From NCBI GenBank assembly GCA_947184155.2, contig CAMXCT020001694.1, positions 62,001 to 126,000 of the forward strand: a stretch of DNA of 64,000 bases, written 5' to 3'. This document shows, in pieces, positions 1 to 9,966 of this stretch (position 1 is the first letter of the stretch; every line of letters starts with the position of its first letter). The position numbers and the translations under genes were made by a program. The DNA is from Cladocopium goreaui (Eukaryota; Sar; Dinophyceae; Suessiales; Symbiodiniaceae). The notes under the pieces were generated by a model. The model ran no database searches, was not told the DNA's origin, and saw only the letters and a program-made list of their open reading frames with translations.

Positions 1-1024
1 ATTTGTCACAATTACTCAACGTGGCGCGTTACGATCAGCAAATGCAACGTTCAGAAGCTTCAGGGGTGTAGCGCAGAAATGCAGCAGAGCCAAGCTCAGC
101 TTCATAGCATCAGCAAGATTAATTGGGCAAATGGAGGTACCAATAGTGATGCCTCTGGTTCTGGAAGCTTGACACTTCAGACGCTGGAAACTGACCCAAC
201 CGGGCACCTACTTTCCCAAGGCGGCACTTTTCTTTGGCTGCCGAAATCCGGAGCAGGACCCTATCAGACCTCTCACTTTTGGGCTGTGGCGCATGCCGCC
301 GTCATGTGCCGGATTTGAGTCTGCGACATTTTTTCTGTTTGCCGTTCTGAGTTCTGGTGAAAGACAGGACTGGCTGTTCAAAGATGAAATGAATGCTGCA
401 GTGAAGCTTGGTGGTGGTTGCGCTGCCCTGGCCAGAATGCAGGTGCCACCGTTGAGATTCATGCACTTTTTTTCGAAGGAGTTCAAAGTGCATTTCTTTT
501 GGGAAAGATGTAGCACCTGTAGTGGCTATGACAGGATGTCTTGCGGCATGTAGTGATCCCCGAGCTGTCCCATAAAATGCTGGGCAGGTCGGTCCCAAGC
601 GCCCTCTTGCGAGTCTCTTCACAGCCTTCTCACGACCCGGAGGTTCCAAAGAGAAGTGCTACATTCAGGACGGCTTTGACACCAGGTCATGCTCGTGCTC
701 AGTGGACCATAAGGTGACTACAAGCTATCGGTGTATATATATATATACATAAATGCCTATACATACACATACACAGAGGTGGGCTTCTCACCAAGGATCA
801 GGGGGATAGCTGGTCCCAACATAGTCTCGCAAAGAAAAGTTTCAACTTGTGCTAGTTGGGCCTGCGCCGGTGTAAAATCTAGTCTTCGAGAAGTCCTGCA
901 GCCCTTTAGAGGAGAAGTTGTGCCTCCTTGGCATGTATGCGCAAATCTGCAACTCTCTCTCTCTCTCTCTTTCTCAGTCACACACTTGGATACGAAGAAA
1001 ACCGATTTGTAACACATTACTTGA
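1..1024. other. Non-coding stretch, no gene recognised
   Basis: Short open frames exist on both strands but none shows a family motif or a plausible splice-bounded exon. A short TA run lies near 734-748 and a CT run near 957-972. I see nothing else. Confidence 0.5.
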
Positions 1025-2095
1025 TGATCATCAGCACTTTGACACGTGCTGACCTTGCAATATATATATATATATGTAAAAGATCTTTAAGTATGCGAAA
1101 GAGCCACCAGAAGTAGCCACCGTCCCTTGCTTTGAAGGTCCTTGGTAGGGTGCATGCCTCTGGGTCACAGACCTCCCATACCCGGCGCTGCTTGCATGAT
1201 GTCGTGTGCCATGTCCCGCTGTGAGCTTGAATGCGGATGTGCTGAGCCTGATGCGACCGATGCGACCGAACCCAGCAGCTTCAGCATGGAATGTGAGGAA
1301 TGTGAGGAAAGGGAAAGGGAGACATTGGACGGAAGCCATCAACAGGTTCGACGAGTTCGAGCAGTTCGACCAGTTCGACCAGTTCGCGGGCACGTCTGGA
1401 GACATGGAGCGCACGGTGACATGCACGGAAGCTATCCATTCGTGTGGAAAAGTGTCCGAGTGGCAAACCGCTGTGAGCCTCTTGATGTGTCTACAGCGCA
1501 AAGACTTGGCTGATCTTGTGTGCTACAATAGCACCATCGGTGCATGCCAGAAGAGTTTGCAGTGGTTTGCAGGACTTCGGCTATTGAGCTGGATGGCAGC
1601 AAAGCTAGTGCCTGACATAATCAGCTTTAACAGCTTCATAAGTGGATGTCACGGACGCTGGTTTGTTGCTCTTGATTTTCTGAATGGATTGCTGAAGAAG
1701 CAGAGGCACCAGAGCGACAAGTTGGTGCCAAATGTTGTGACGTACAGCAGTGCCATAAACGCCTGCGAAAAAGACAGTTGGTTTGTCACATTGTCGATCC
1801 TGGATATGATGCGGAAAATGATGATTCTTCCGAATGCGGTCAGCTACACTTCAGCTATCAGTGCATGCGCACAAGAAGGTCGGTGGGACATTGCAGTATG
1901 TTTGTTGACATCCATGGTTGCCTTCCGAGTGGATCGGAACATCATAAGCTACAACACTGCCATATCCGCTTGCGGAACTGTTGGAAATTGGAGTCTAGCC
2001 CTGGTTCTACTAACTGAGATGGAAGGCGATATCTTGTTGCCAGATGTCATCAGCTACAATGCGGCGATCAACGCATGTGCCGGAAGCTGGTTTGT
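1025..2095 (+). repeat. Segmental duplication, copy 1
   Basis: This 1071-bp stretch recurs nearly base for base at 4865-5977. It begins with the shared TGATCATCAGCACTTTGACA and ends inside a PPR repeat at GGAAGCTGGTTTGT. It covers about 180 bp of upstream DNA and the first ~300 codons of the PPR gene. Differences are a handful of substitutions, a shorter TA microsatellite (24 bp less) and two fewer copies of the 9-bp GGAATGTGA unit (18 bp less). The low divergence indicates a recent copy. Confidence 0.93.
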
Positions 2096-3233
2096 CATGC
2101 TTTTTCTGCTGGAATGTATGGATTCAATGGACATTCGTCGTGACGTGATTACCTACAACACAGCTATAGGCGTTTGTGCAGAGGATGGGCTTTGGTCACT
2201 TGCTGTTTCCCTTCTGAAGCAGATTGACTCTGAGGAGCTTTTGCCAGATATTGTTAGCTTTTGCAGCGCCATTGCTGCTTGTGCGCAGGATGGGCAGTGG
2301 GAGATAGCACTGGGTCTGTCCCTTGACATGAAAAGGCAGGTGATTCCTGCAAATACGATCAGCTACAGTGGCCTCATCAAGGCATCTGCCGCTGGTTCTG
2401 GCAGCCGCAATTGGCAGCTTGCATTGTTTTTCTTGAGTAACCTGCACTCTGAAGGAGTGGTTCCAGATGTAATTTGCTACAATAGCGCAGTGACAGCATG
2501 TGAAAGATCTGGGCAATGGCTTGAGGCCCTCAGCCTTTTGGAGCATATGTGGTCGATGAAGGTACTTCCCAATGTGGTCTCTTGCAGCAGTGCAATCAGT
2601 GCATGTGCAAAAGGGAGCCAGTGGTTGCTCTCCTTGATACTTCTCGCAGAGATGGAGGCCGCAGAAGGGCCCTATGTTACTCCAAATGCCATCAGCTTCA
2701 GCAGTGCAATCAGTGCATGTGAGAAGGGCGGTCAGTGGCTGACAGCCCTTCAACTTTTATTCAGAATGATGCACATGACAGCCACACCAAATACAATAAC
2801 TTGCAACAGTGCTATCAGCTCTTGCGTTGCAAGCCGACGGTGGCCTGTTGCAATATCATTGTTAGCATCAATGTCATACTTGCCCAATGTGGTGCCTGAT
2901 GTGATAAGCTTCAGCAGCACGATGAGTGCATGTGAGCCAGGACCTTGGTGGTTGGCTTTAGGTCTATCTGGAGCGATGCAAGGGGTTGCAGTAGAGAGCA
3001 ATGTGCTTTGCCATAATTCAGCAATGAGTGTCTTCCAACGAAACGCCAAGTGGTTGCTTATTTTACAATTGCTTCGGACAATGCAGATGTCAATTGTGAT
3101 TCCCAATACAATCAGCTACAGCAGCTCGGTGAATATAAGTGTTTACTCGAGAAACCGCTTCCTGACAATTCACTTCTTGAGCCTTCTGCAGAAGACTGCG
3201 ACGGATTCTGTGCAGATTTGTTTTGCTGGGTGA
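1206..3233 (+). CDS. Pentatricopeptide repeat (PPR) protein, copy 1
   Basis: An uninterrupted 675-codon frame. From about residue 70 it is a tandem array of roughly 17 PPR units of ~35 residues, each carrying a core like (P)DVISYNSAISAC followed by a W-x-x-A/L-x-x-L-L helix. PPR proteins are helical-repeat RNA binders, usually acting in mitochondria or plastids in transcript processing, editing or stability; two residues per repeat set base choice. No E, DYW or SMR tail is visible, so it looks like a pure binding scaffold. The N-terminus is low-complexity (NVR and FDQ repeats produced by 9-bp minisatellites); the start is uncertain, and a later ATG at the M-E-R-T-V segment (about 1404) is equally possible. 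It ends with TGA at 3231-3233. No introns are apparent. Residues up to ~297 are nearly identical to the copy at 5070; the rest is unrelated at sequence level. Confidence 0.9.
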   Translation: MPCPAVSLNADVLSLMRPMRPNPAASAWNVRNVRKGKGRHWTEAINRFDEFEQFDQFDQFAGTSGDMERTVTCTEAIHSCGKVSEWQTAVSLLMCLQRKDLADLVCYNSTIGACQKSLQWFAGLRLLSWMAAKLVPDIISFNSFISGCHGRWFVALDFLNGLLKKQRHQSDKLVPNVVTYSSAINACEKDSWFVTLSILDMMRKMMILPNAVSYTSAISACAQEGRWDIAVCLLTSMVAFRVDRNIISYNTAISACGTVGNWSLALVLLTEMEGDILLPDVISYNAAINACAGSWFVMLFLLECMDSMDIRRDVITYNTAIGVCAEDGLWSLAVSLLKQIDSEELLPDIVSFCSAIAACAQDGQWEIALGLSLDMKRQVIPANTISYSGLIKASAAGSGSRNWQLALFFLSNLHSEGVVPDVICYNSAVTACERSGQWLEALSLLEHMWSMKVLPNVVSCSSAISACAKGSQWLLSLILLAEMEAAEGPYVTPNAISFSSAISACEKGGQWLTALQLLFRMMHMTATPNTITCNSAISSCVASRRWPVAISLLASMSYLPNVVPDVISFSSTMSACEPGPWWLALGLSGAMQGVAVESNVLCHNSAMSVFQRNAKWLLILQLLRTMQMSIVIPNTISYSSSVNISVYSRNRFLTIHFLSLLQKTATDSVQICFAG

Positions 3234-4864
3234 AGGCTGAAACGATTTGTTTTGCCAGCTTCTCCACCGGTCGAGCAGCATGCAGAACATAACTTCACCG
3301 CCCAACTTTCACCGAGTGAAATGAGGCTGTGTCATGCCGGAAGGAAGACACGCAAGAGACCAAACGGGTTTGAGACCCTTATTTCGGATGACATCCCGGG
3401 GGATAAGCTCACGAGTATGTGAATGCTGTGGTCGACTTGCCTTCAGGATTTTTGCACCAATCAATGTGCCGTCAAGTCTGAGCTGTTCACTGTGCTTGAA
3501 AACAGCGGTCGGGCAGAAAGATTGCATTGTTCAGAGGGTGCAGGTGTATGTGGCTCTTTATGCTTGATGCTCCACCAGGACCACTTCTATCGTATGCACA
3601 GTGACGAAGCAGCTACGATGGCTGACCTCAAGAAATGCAAGCCATCGTCAAAGCGACGTGCTTCCCCCACACCTGAGACTTCTTACACGCGCCTTTATTC
3701 CTCCGGTTCACAATTCCGGTAAAGGAAAAAGGTATGTGCGATTCCTGCATCGACGCACAGCTAGCGTAATCTTTGGGCGTCACAGTATCATGTTTTGAAA
3801 TCACTAAATGGTGCCCCTTTCAGTTTGGCCTAAACACATCCATCCATGAATTTCTTTCGCAGACTTGGGACACTAGCCTCCCAAGCAAGTTTCGGATCCC
3901 TCAACATGTAAGAACCACTTTTTTCCCGACAGTCTCGTGCTTTTTATGTGTTGAGCTTCTGGGAAGATCTAGGGTTTGTTTCTAGGTCCCACAGCTTGCG
4001 TAAACCTTGAGAAAGACAAGGCGGAGATGATCAAATAGAGTAACAATGCACTTGTGAAACATTCACACACAAGAGTGTTCGATTATGTCCTTAATACAAA
4101 TATTGCTATCTATCTCATACCCGGGTTTTGGCAGATTTCCATTTTCTTGACATAAAAGGGTCAAATTCCTTCGTCTCAGGCTTTTTCGGTCAGACAATAC
4201 AACCCTAAAACCTGAAGCCTCTCCGAACACTACAGCTATGTGATTTTAAACCTTAAAACACAAAACCCCAGAAGCAAACTCCATATGCACATTTGTTTCG
4301 CATCACCAGTGCTTTTGCGTCTTCCCAACCTTGGCTGATGGCTTTATTGATTTCACATGAATTTGTGATGTTGTTCATCATGAGACGATATACCACGGTG
4401 CAACCACCTGAGCATAGCCCAGTTGTATTGACATGTCATTGCTTCTCTAGGTGGAAGATGTTCTGAGGATTGTAAACAGATTTAACATTTTGGAGCAATT
4501 GCTTTTCCATTCAAGATAGCTCGAATGCTATACATTGTAGATTCACCAGCTGCTGTATTGTTTTTTTTTTCAGATTTGCTTGCTCTTTTGTCCATGTCCA
4601 GACGCTCTTGTTATAAGCTTTGAGGACATAGAAATGAATCCAACCATTTCAGCGGACAATTGACATCCTTTAAAAACTCCTCCCGATTTTCAGAGCAGGC
4701 TTGCTGCTTAACCTGTACCCAATGTCCAAGATGCAGAGATGAGTGGATCCTCCAAATCTATTTTTCGCGAGTGAATGTAGATGTTTGGCTTCCTAGGTTC
4801 AAAGATCATCGTTGTGTACAGATGAAAGTTGGATCCATGAGTTTAACCTGTGACTTTCCAGTTT
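3234..4864. other. Intergenic region between the PPR genes
   Basis: No exon recognised. Base composition is ordinary, with small T-rich runs (for example near 4560-4572). The right-hand end abuts the second copy of the duplication. Confidence 0.5.
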
Positions 4865-5977
4865 TGATCATCAGCACTTTGACACGTGCTGACCTTGCGA
4901 TATATATAGTAATATAGTAATATATATATATATATGTGTGTAAAAGATCTTTAAGTATGCGAAAGAGCCACCAGAAGTAGCCACCGTCCCTTGCTTTGAA
5001 GGTCCTTGGTAGGGTGCATGCCTCTGAGTCACAGACCTCCCATACCGGGCGCTGCTTGCATGATGTCGTGTGCCATGTCCCGCTGTGAGCTTGAATGCGG
5101 ATGTGCTGAGCCTGATGCGACCGATGCGACCGAACCCAGCAGCTTCAGCATGGAATGTGAGGAATGTGAGGAATGTGAGGAATGTGAGGAAAGGGAAAGG
5201 GAGACATTGGACGGAAGCCATCAACAGGTTCGACGAGTTCGACCAGTTCGACCAGTTCGACCAGTTCGCGGGCACGTCTGGAGACATGGAGCGCACGGTG
5301 ACATGCACGGAAGCTATCCATTCGTGTGGAAAAGTGTCCGAGTGGCAAACCGCTGTGAGCCTCTTGATGTGTCTACAGCGCAAAGACTTGGCTGATCTTG
5401 TGTGCTACAATAGCACCATCGGTGCATGCCAGAAGAGTTTGCAGTGGTCTGCAGGACTTCGGCTATTGAGCTGGATGGCAGCAAAGCTAGTGCCTGACAT
5501 AATCAGCTTTAACAGCTTCATAAGTGGATGTCACGGACGCTGGTTTGTTGCTCTTGATTTTCTGAATGGATTGCTGAAGAAGCAGAGGCACCAGAGCGAC
5601 AAGTTGGTGCCAAATGTTGTAACGTACAGCAGTGCCATAAACGCCTGCGAAAAAGACAGTTGGTTTGTCACATTGTCGATCCTGGATATGATGCGGAAAA
5701 TGATGATTCTTCCGAATGCGGTCAGCTACACTTCAGCTATCAGTGCGTGCGCACAAGAAGGTCGGTGGGACATTGCAGTATGTTTGTTGACATCCATGGT
5801 TGTCTTCCGAGTGGATCGGAACATCATAAGCTACAACACTGCCATATCCGCTTGCGGAACTGTTGGAAATTGGAGTCTAGCCCTGGTTCTACTAACTGAG
5901 ATGGAAGGCGATATCTTGTTGCCAGATGTCATCAGCTACAATGCGGCGATCAACGCATGTGCCGGAAGCTGGTTTGT
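4865..5977 (+). repeat. Segmental duplication, copy 2
   Basis: Second copy (1113 bp) of 1025-2095. It contains an expanded interrupted TA microsatellite at 4900-4937 and four instead of two tandem GGAATGTGA units at about 5154-5190. Homology stops at 5977 in the middle of a PPR unit, after which the coding sequence continues with different PPR repeats. Confidence 0.93.
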
Positions 5978-6872
5978 TGCCGTGCAGCATTTGAGTGGAA
6001 TGCGATCGCACCGCATTGTCTCAGATTCAATCAGCTACCACAGCCTGCTTGACGTGTGCAGAGGAAGGGATGCCGACGATTCGTTCAACGAAAGCTGGCT
6101 GGTCGCTTCACAGGCCTTGCAAGAAATGCGTAGATGGAAACAGCAGCAAGATAGTGTTACTTACGCGATCGGCTCTCTTTCTATATGTGCTGAGAGATGT
6201 GGGGGGTGGGCGATTGCATGGAGCATGCTGTCAAACATGCGAAATGCTACGGTCGAATTCAGCAGTATGAATCTGAGTAGTGTCCTCAGCAGCAGGGAAA
6301 GGTGTGGATGGCCAACAGCTGTGGCAATGCTGAAAAGCAGCCAAGTGGACACAGTTATTTGCAACGGTATCTTGAGTGTCTTAGCACATGCAGACCAGTG
6401 GTTGGTTTCCTTGGTGCTCTTAGACGACATGTTGAGTTCCAGGAAAAATCGCAATGTCATTACATCAATCAGTGTCACAGCGGCCTGTAAAACGAGCACG
6501 TGGTTGATGGCTCAAGGCGCACTTTCTCAAATCTCCAGCCTCCAGGTGGAAGGCAATGTAGTCAGCTGCAGCAGTCAGATTAGCATGTGTGAAAGGTGTA
6601 ATGAGTGGGAGAATGCTTTAGAGCTGTTGAGGATTATGTCTCAGGATGGCACCCTGTTGAATCTAATCGCTGGCAATAGTTTGCTTGGAACATTAAGGGC
6701 GCAAGAGTGGACCCTCGTTTGGAGCCTCTTTGGAGCGCTGGGATCGAGATCGCTCTTGCCTGATGAAATCAGTTACAACGGGGTGATCAGTGCGTGTGAA
6801 TCTTCGGTGTGCCGAGTGGCAAGCAATGTAGTCGGCAAGACAAAACGGAGCCTTCTGCAGAGTGTTGAGTAA
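5070..6872 (+). CDS. Pentatricopeptide repeat (PPR) protein, copy 2
   Basis: A 600-codon uninterrupted frame with about 15 PPR units. Its first ~303 residues match the neighbouring PPR gene almost exactly (visible changes include W-F to W-S and V-A to V-V). From the S-W-F-V motif at about residue 302 the repeats differ completely: units such as S-D-S-I-S-Y-H-S and P-D-E-I-S-Y-N-G. Several later units are degenerate (for example S-S-M-N-L-S-S), so the C-terminal half is under weaker constraint or binds RNA differently. Role as for the first copy: predicted organellar RNA binding, inferred from family only. The last ~25 codons leave the PPR pattern, so the true 3' end could be spliced. The diflavin reductase exons start 74 bp downstream. 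Confidence 0.88.
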   Translation: MPCPAVSLNADVLSLMRPMRPNPAASAWNVRNVRNVRNVRKGKGRHWTEAINRFDEFDQFDQFDQFAGTSGDMERTVTCTEAIHSCGKVSEWQTAVSLLMCLQRKDLADLVCYNSTIGACQKSLQWSAGLRLLSWMAAKLVPDIISFNSFISGCHGRWFVALDFLNGLLKKQRHQSDKLVPNVVTYSSAINACEKDSWFVTLSILDMMRKMMILPNAVSYTSAISACAQEGRWDIAVCLLTSMVVFRVDRNIISYNTAISACGTVGNWSLALVLLTEMEGDILLPDVISYNAAINACAGSWFVAVQHLSGMRSHRIVSDSISYHSLLDVCRGRDADDSFNESWLVASQALQEMRRWKQQQDSVTYAIGSLSICAERCGGWAIAWSMLSNMRNATVEFSSMNLSSVLSSRERCGWPTAVAMLKSSQVDTVICNGILSVLAHADQWLVSLVLLDDMLSSRKNRNVITSISVTAACKTSTWLMAQGALSQISSLQVEGNVVSCSSQISMCERCNEWENALELLRIMSQDGTLLNLIAGNSLLGTLRAQEWTLVWSLFGALGSRSLLPDEISYNGVISACESSVCRVASNVVGKTKRSLLQSVE

Positions 6873-6946
6873 GTAATTATTGCAACTGGGAGCCCTGCAA
6901 GTCTCCCAAAGGCTTTCACGGAATGTTTTGAACTTGCATTTGGCAG

Positions 6947-7449
6947 GATGCAATTAAGCAGCAAGGAGCCTCTGACGTTGCCTTAGTTGCTAGTTATTCT
7001 TGCGACTTAAGGGAGGTGTACTTTACATTGAGTTTGGGTGATGCTGTGTTCAGGGTCAAGCTCTGCTTGTGTTGCCGCCTCACTAAATTTTCACAGTATG
7101 GCAGAGTTCATTTTTTCAACCTGTCGCTCACTTCGCTCACTTCGCTTATTGATCCTCTTTGCTTCTCATGGATCTAGGTCAAGGCGTGGGTCCAGAACAT
7201 GGGCGGCCACGTGATCATCTGTGGATCGACGGCTCAGGGCTTATAGATTAGTAGGTCACACTTTTGTTTCAGCGATTCTTGATTGATCCTGGTACTTTTT
7301 AATGTCATGCACTCTCCTAGGCAATGGGCAACGGAGTGCTTGATGCACTGTCAGAAGTGCTAGAAGGTGGAAAGGAAACAGTCGAAGCATTGCGACGCGA
7401 AGGGCGTATCATCGCAGAAATCAAGCTGCAATCAGAAGAGGTACTGTAA
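6947..7449 (+). CDS. Diflavin NADPH reductase, C-terminal exons (sulfite/P450 reductase type)
   Basis: Three phase-0 exons join into one frame: 6947-6985 (starts D-A-I-K-Q-Q-G), 7178-7231 (contains G-G-H-V-I-I-C-G-S-T) and 7321-7449 (A-M-G-N-G-V then L-R-R-E-G-R, TAA stop at 7447-7449). Joined, they give the final part of the NADPH-binding domain of the FNR superfamily: the (H/Y)V-x-x-CG-S/D motif, the M-x-x-G/D-V helix and the closing R-x-E/D-G-R-x-x-x-x-(I/V) element seen in sulfite reductase flavoprotein and cytochrome P450 reductase. These enzymes pass electrons from NADPH through FAD and FMN to a metal centre. Splice sites: GTTGCT...CTAG, then a GC donor (GCTCAG) with CCTAG. If instead 7441 GTACTG is a donor, more exons follow. 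I found no exons for the FMN or FAD domains in the window, so the fragment is either the tail of a gene interrupted by the PPR genes or a relic. Confidence 0.7.
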
Positions 7450-8125
7450 TACAATTGATTGATGTGCATTTCTAAATGTTAGTTGCTCCTTCACCACTAC
7501 TGCATTGCTGCATGCCAGAATCTCACCCTGTCACCATGAGATACAAAACTTGCTCGCTTTGGCCACTGTGCTGTTTTGGGATGCTATGGATGAATGCAAC
7601 GATAAACAATGGTTCATGTGCCCTGATGAAGGTTCCTGGCCAATGACACCTAAATATGGACAACAAAGAGCCCGCATGAATCTGTCACTGATAGGGTCGG
7701 TATAGGGTACTGATATGTACTGATGGCCAAGAATCCTGCATGACCTGCATGGTAAATCCTGCGCACATTTCTACATGCCCTTGGCGGGATGACCTCCGCT
7801 GCAGCAAGGCGACTCACCGAGTTTGTGTCCAGTTTCCATGCTTGATGGTGACATGTTGTGAACATCAAAAATTCTTTCCACATTTTTTCACATTTGCTAT
7901 CTCCATCTATGCCTGTGAACCAGAAGTCGTCAGCGAGGAAATGTGGGGCTGAAAATCCTGAACGACTTGATTTTTTCGCCGGGTTCTGACTGACCTTGGC
8001 AGCGTGTACAGAAAGATGAGAATTCAAAATTCTCTCTTTGGACCTGCTGACGTGACCGGATCCGAGAGTTGCCATCCACGGGGCATGGCAGCAGGTTCTC
8101 CAAAAATAGAGACAGGCAGACTGAC
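7450..8125. other. Non-coding stretch
   Basis: No exon recognised. One open frame at 7505-7705 lacks any motif. The stretch runs into CA/TA-type simple repeats. Confidence 0.45.
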
Positions 8126-8945
8126 ACACATACACATACACATACGCATGTACTTGTACATGTACATACACATATACATATCCATATGCCCTACATATCC
8201 ATATGCATATGCATATACACACATTATATTATATATATATCTATCCTATCCTATCCTATCCTATCCTATCCTATCTATCAATGTATCAATCAATCTAATC
8301 TAATCTAATCTGATCTAATCTGATCTAATCTAGTCTAAATCTAATCTAATCTAATCTAAATCTAATCTAATCTAATCTCATCTATCTAATCATCTAATCT
8401 ATCTAATCTATCTGTTCTACCTACTGTAATCTATCTAATCTATCTAATCTATCTAATCTATCTAATCTATCTAATCTATCTAATCTATCTAATCTATCTA
8501 ATCTATCCTAATCTATCTAATCTATCTAATCTAATCAATCTATCTATCTATCTAATCTGTCTATCTAATCTATCTATCTAATCTATCTATCTAATGTATC
8601 TATCTAATGTATCTATCTAATCTAATTTAATCTATCTATCTATTTGTCTATTCTATTGTAGTCTATTGTATTCTATTGTATTCTATTGTATTCTATTCTA
8701 TCCTATTCTATCGATTCTCTCTATTCTATCTATTCTATCTATTCTCTCTATTCTATCTATTCTATCTATTCTATCTATTCTATCTATTCTATCTATCTAT
8801 TCTATCTATCTTTCTATCTTTCAATCTTTCTATCTTTCTATCTATCTATCTATCGATCTATCCATCTATCTATCTCTCTGTCTATCTCTATCTCTATCTA
8901 TATCTCTATATCTATATCTATATCTTTATCTTTATCTAGATATAT
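8126..8945. repeat. Compound microsatellite (CACATA, TATCC, TCTAA, TCTATC)
   Basis: About 820 bp of simple sequence. It starts with CACATA and TACACA units, goes to CCTAT pentamers (8242-8275), then long TCTAATC/TCTATCTAA blocks to ~8640, then ATTCT-ATCT blocks and pure TCTA/TATC to 8945. All open frames here are repeat artefacts rich in S-I-L or Y-L-S. Confidence 0.97.
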
Positions 8946-9845
8946 ATGATGTACGATTGTAATTTAGATTTGGCTGCGTAACGTTTTCTTGTCCCTTGGT
9001 GAAGCACTGGGTGTGTTGGAAGAGCAATCCTCAGGTTCTAGTTAGTATTCTTAGGTAGATTCCGTCCGTGCCACCATCCCAACTATCCAGCAGCCACCTC
9101 TTCCGCTTATGATGCCCCATTGCTGGCCCCATTGCTGGCCCCATTGCTTCTAAACCCCACATACTGGTGGTGCGAGCTCTTAAGCCCATTCACATCCTTT
9201 TCTTTGATTTGTCTAGGCTGAGTTGCTTGGAGCCTTTTGCTATGTTTTTGCACAATGTTGGCTTTTCATACAGTAGCTTTTCAAGATTCCTGAGCCCGTG
9301 AGGAATCCATTTGGTATAGCATGAGCCCCGAGCAGGTTGCAACGACCAAAAGCCATATGCTGCTGTATTGGATCTGATGCTGAATGTGAATGCCTAGCAT
9401 TCCAGTTGGATCTGATTGGATTCCTGAATTACGATCTGAAACCAGTCGTTTTTTTTTCCCCTCCTTCTCTTCTCTCTATTCTTTTTGGGGGTTGGTTGGA
9501 ATAAAGCCTTGCAGGTTCCTCAAAGGTATTTTGTGTAGTGGTGGCCACCATCCTATACTAGCGTGTCTAGGGTCCTCCTGAGCAACTTGTGTTCGAAAGG
9601 ATTGGTGCACGCTTTTGGTAGGGTGGCCTTGACATTGGAATGAGCAAAGCTGAATGTGCGAATATGTGCGAACACAAATCGTTCAAATCATTCATACGTT
9701 TGGGGCACTTCCTGCCAGCTCCCTGCGGGCAACATCTCGAGTTGGGACAAAAGCAGACTGAGGATTCTTTTTGTGTCGGTGCGACATCGTGCCATTTCAA
9801 ATTTGAGCACAGCTTCCAAGTTCTTGTTCAAATTTCCTGGTTGAG
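8946..9845. other. Non-coding stretch
   Basis: No recognised exon. A small tandem (CATTGCTGGCCC, three copies) lies near 9118-9147. Confidence 0.4.
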
Positions 9846-9966
9846 TTGTATTGAAAGTGGAAAGGTCGCCTTCGTCGTCCTTTGGGAGCCCTTCCCTAGC
9901 GAAGTTTCAGCAGTGCTTTCCTCGTGTGCCATTCAGTTGTTTCAAGTCTGCACTCTACTAGAGCAG
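9846..9966 (+). CDS. Candidate internal exon, unknown protein
   Basis: A splice-bounded open stretch: acceptor GGTTGAG before 9846 and donor GCAG|GTATCT after 9966. The frame reads C-I-E-S-G-K-V-A-F-V-V-L-W-E-P-F and later C-T-L-L-E-Q. Codon use looks protein-like, but I do not recognise the family. It could belong to an upstream part of the ABC transporter gene or to a separate gene. Confidence 0.3.
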
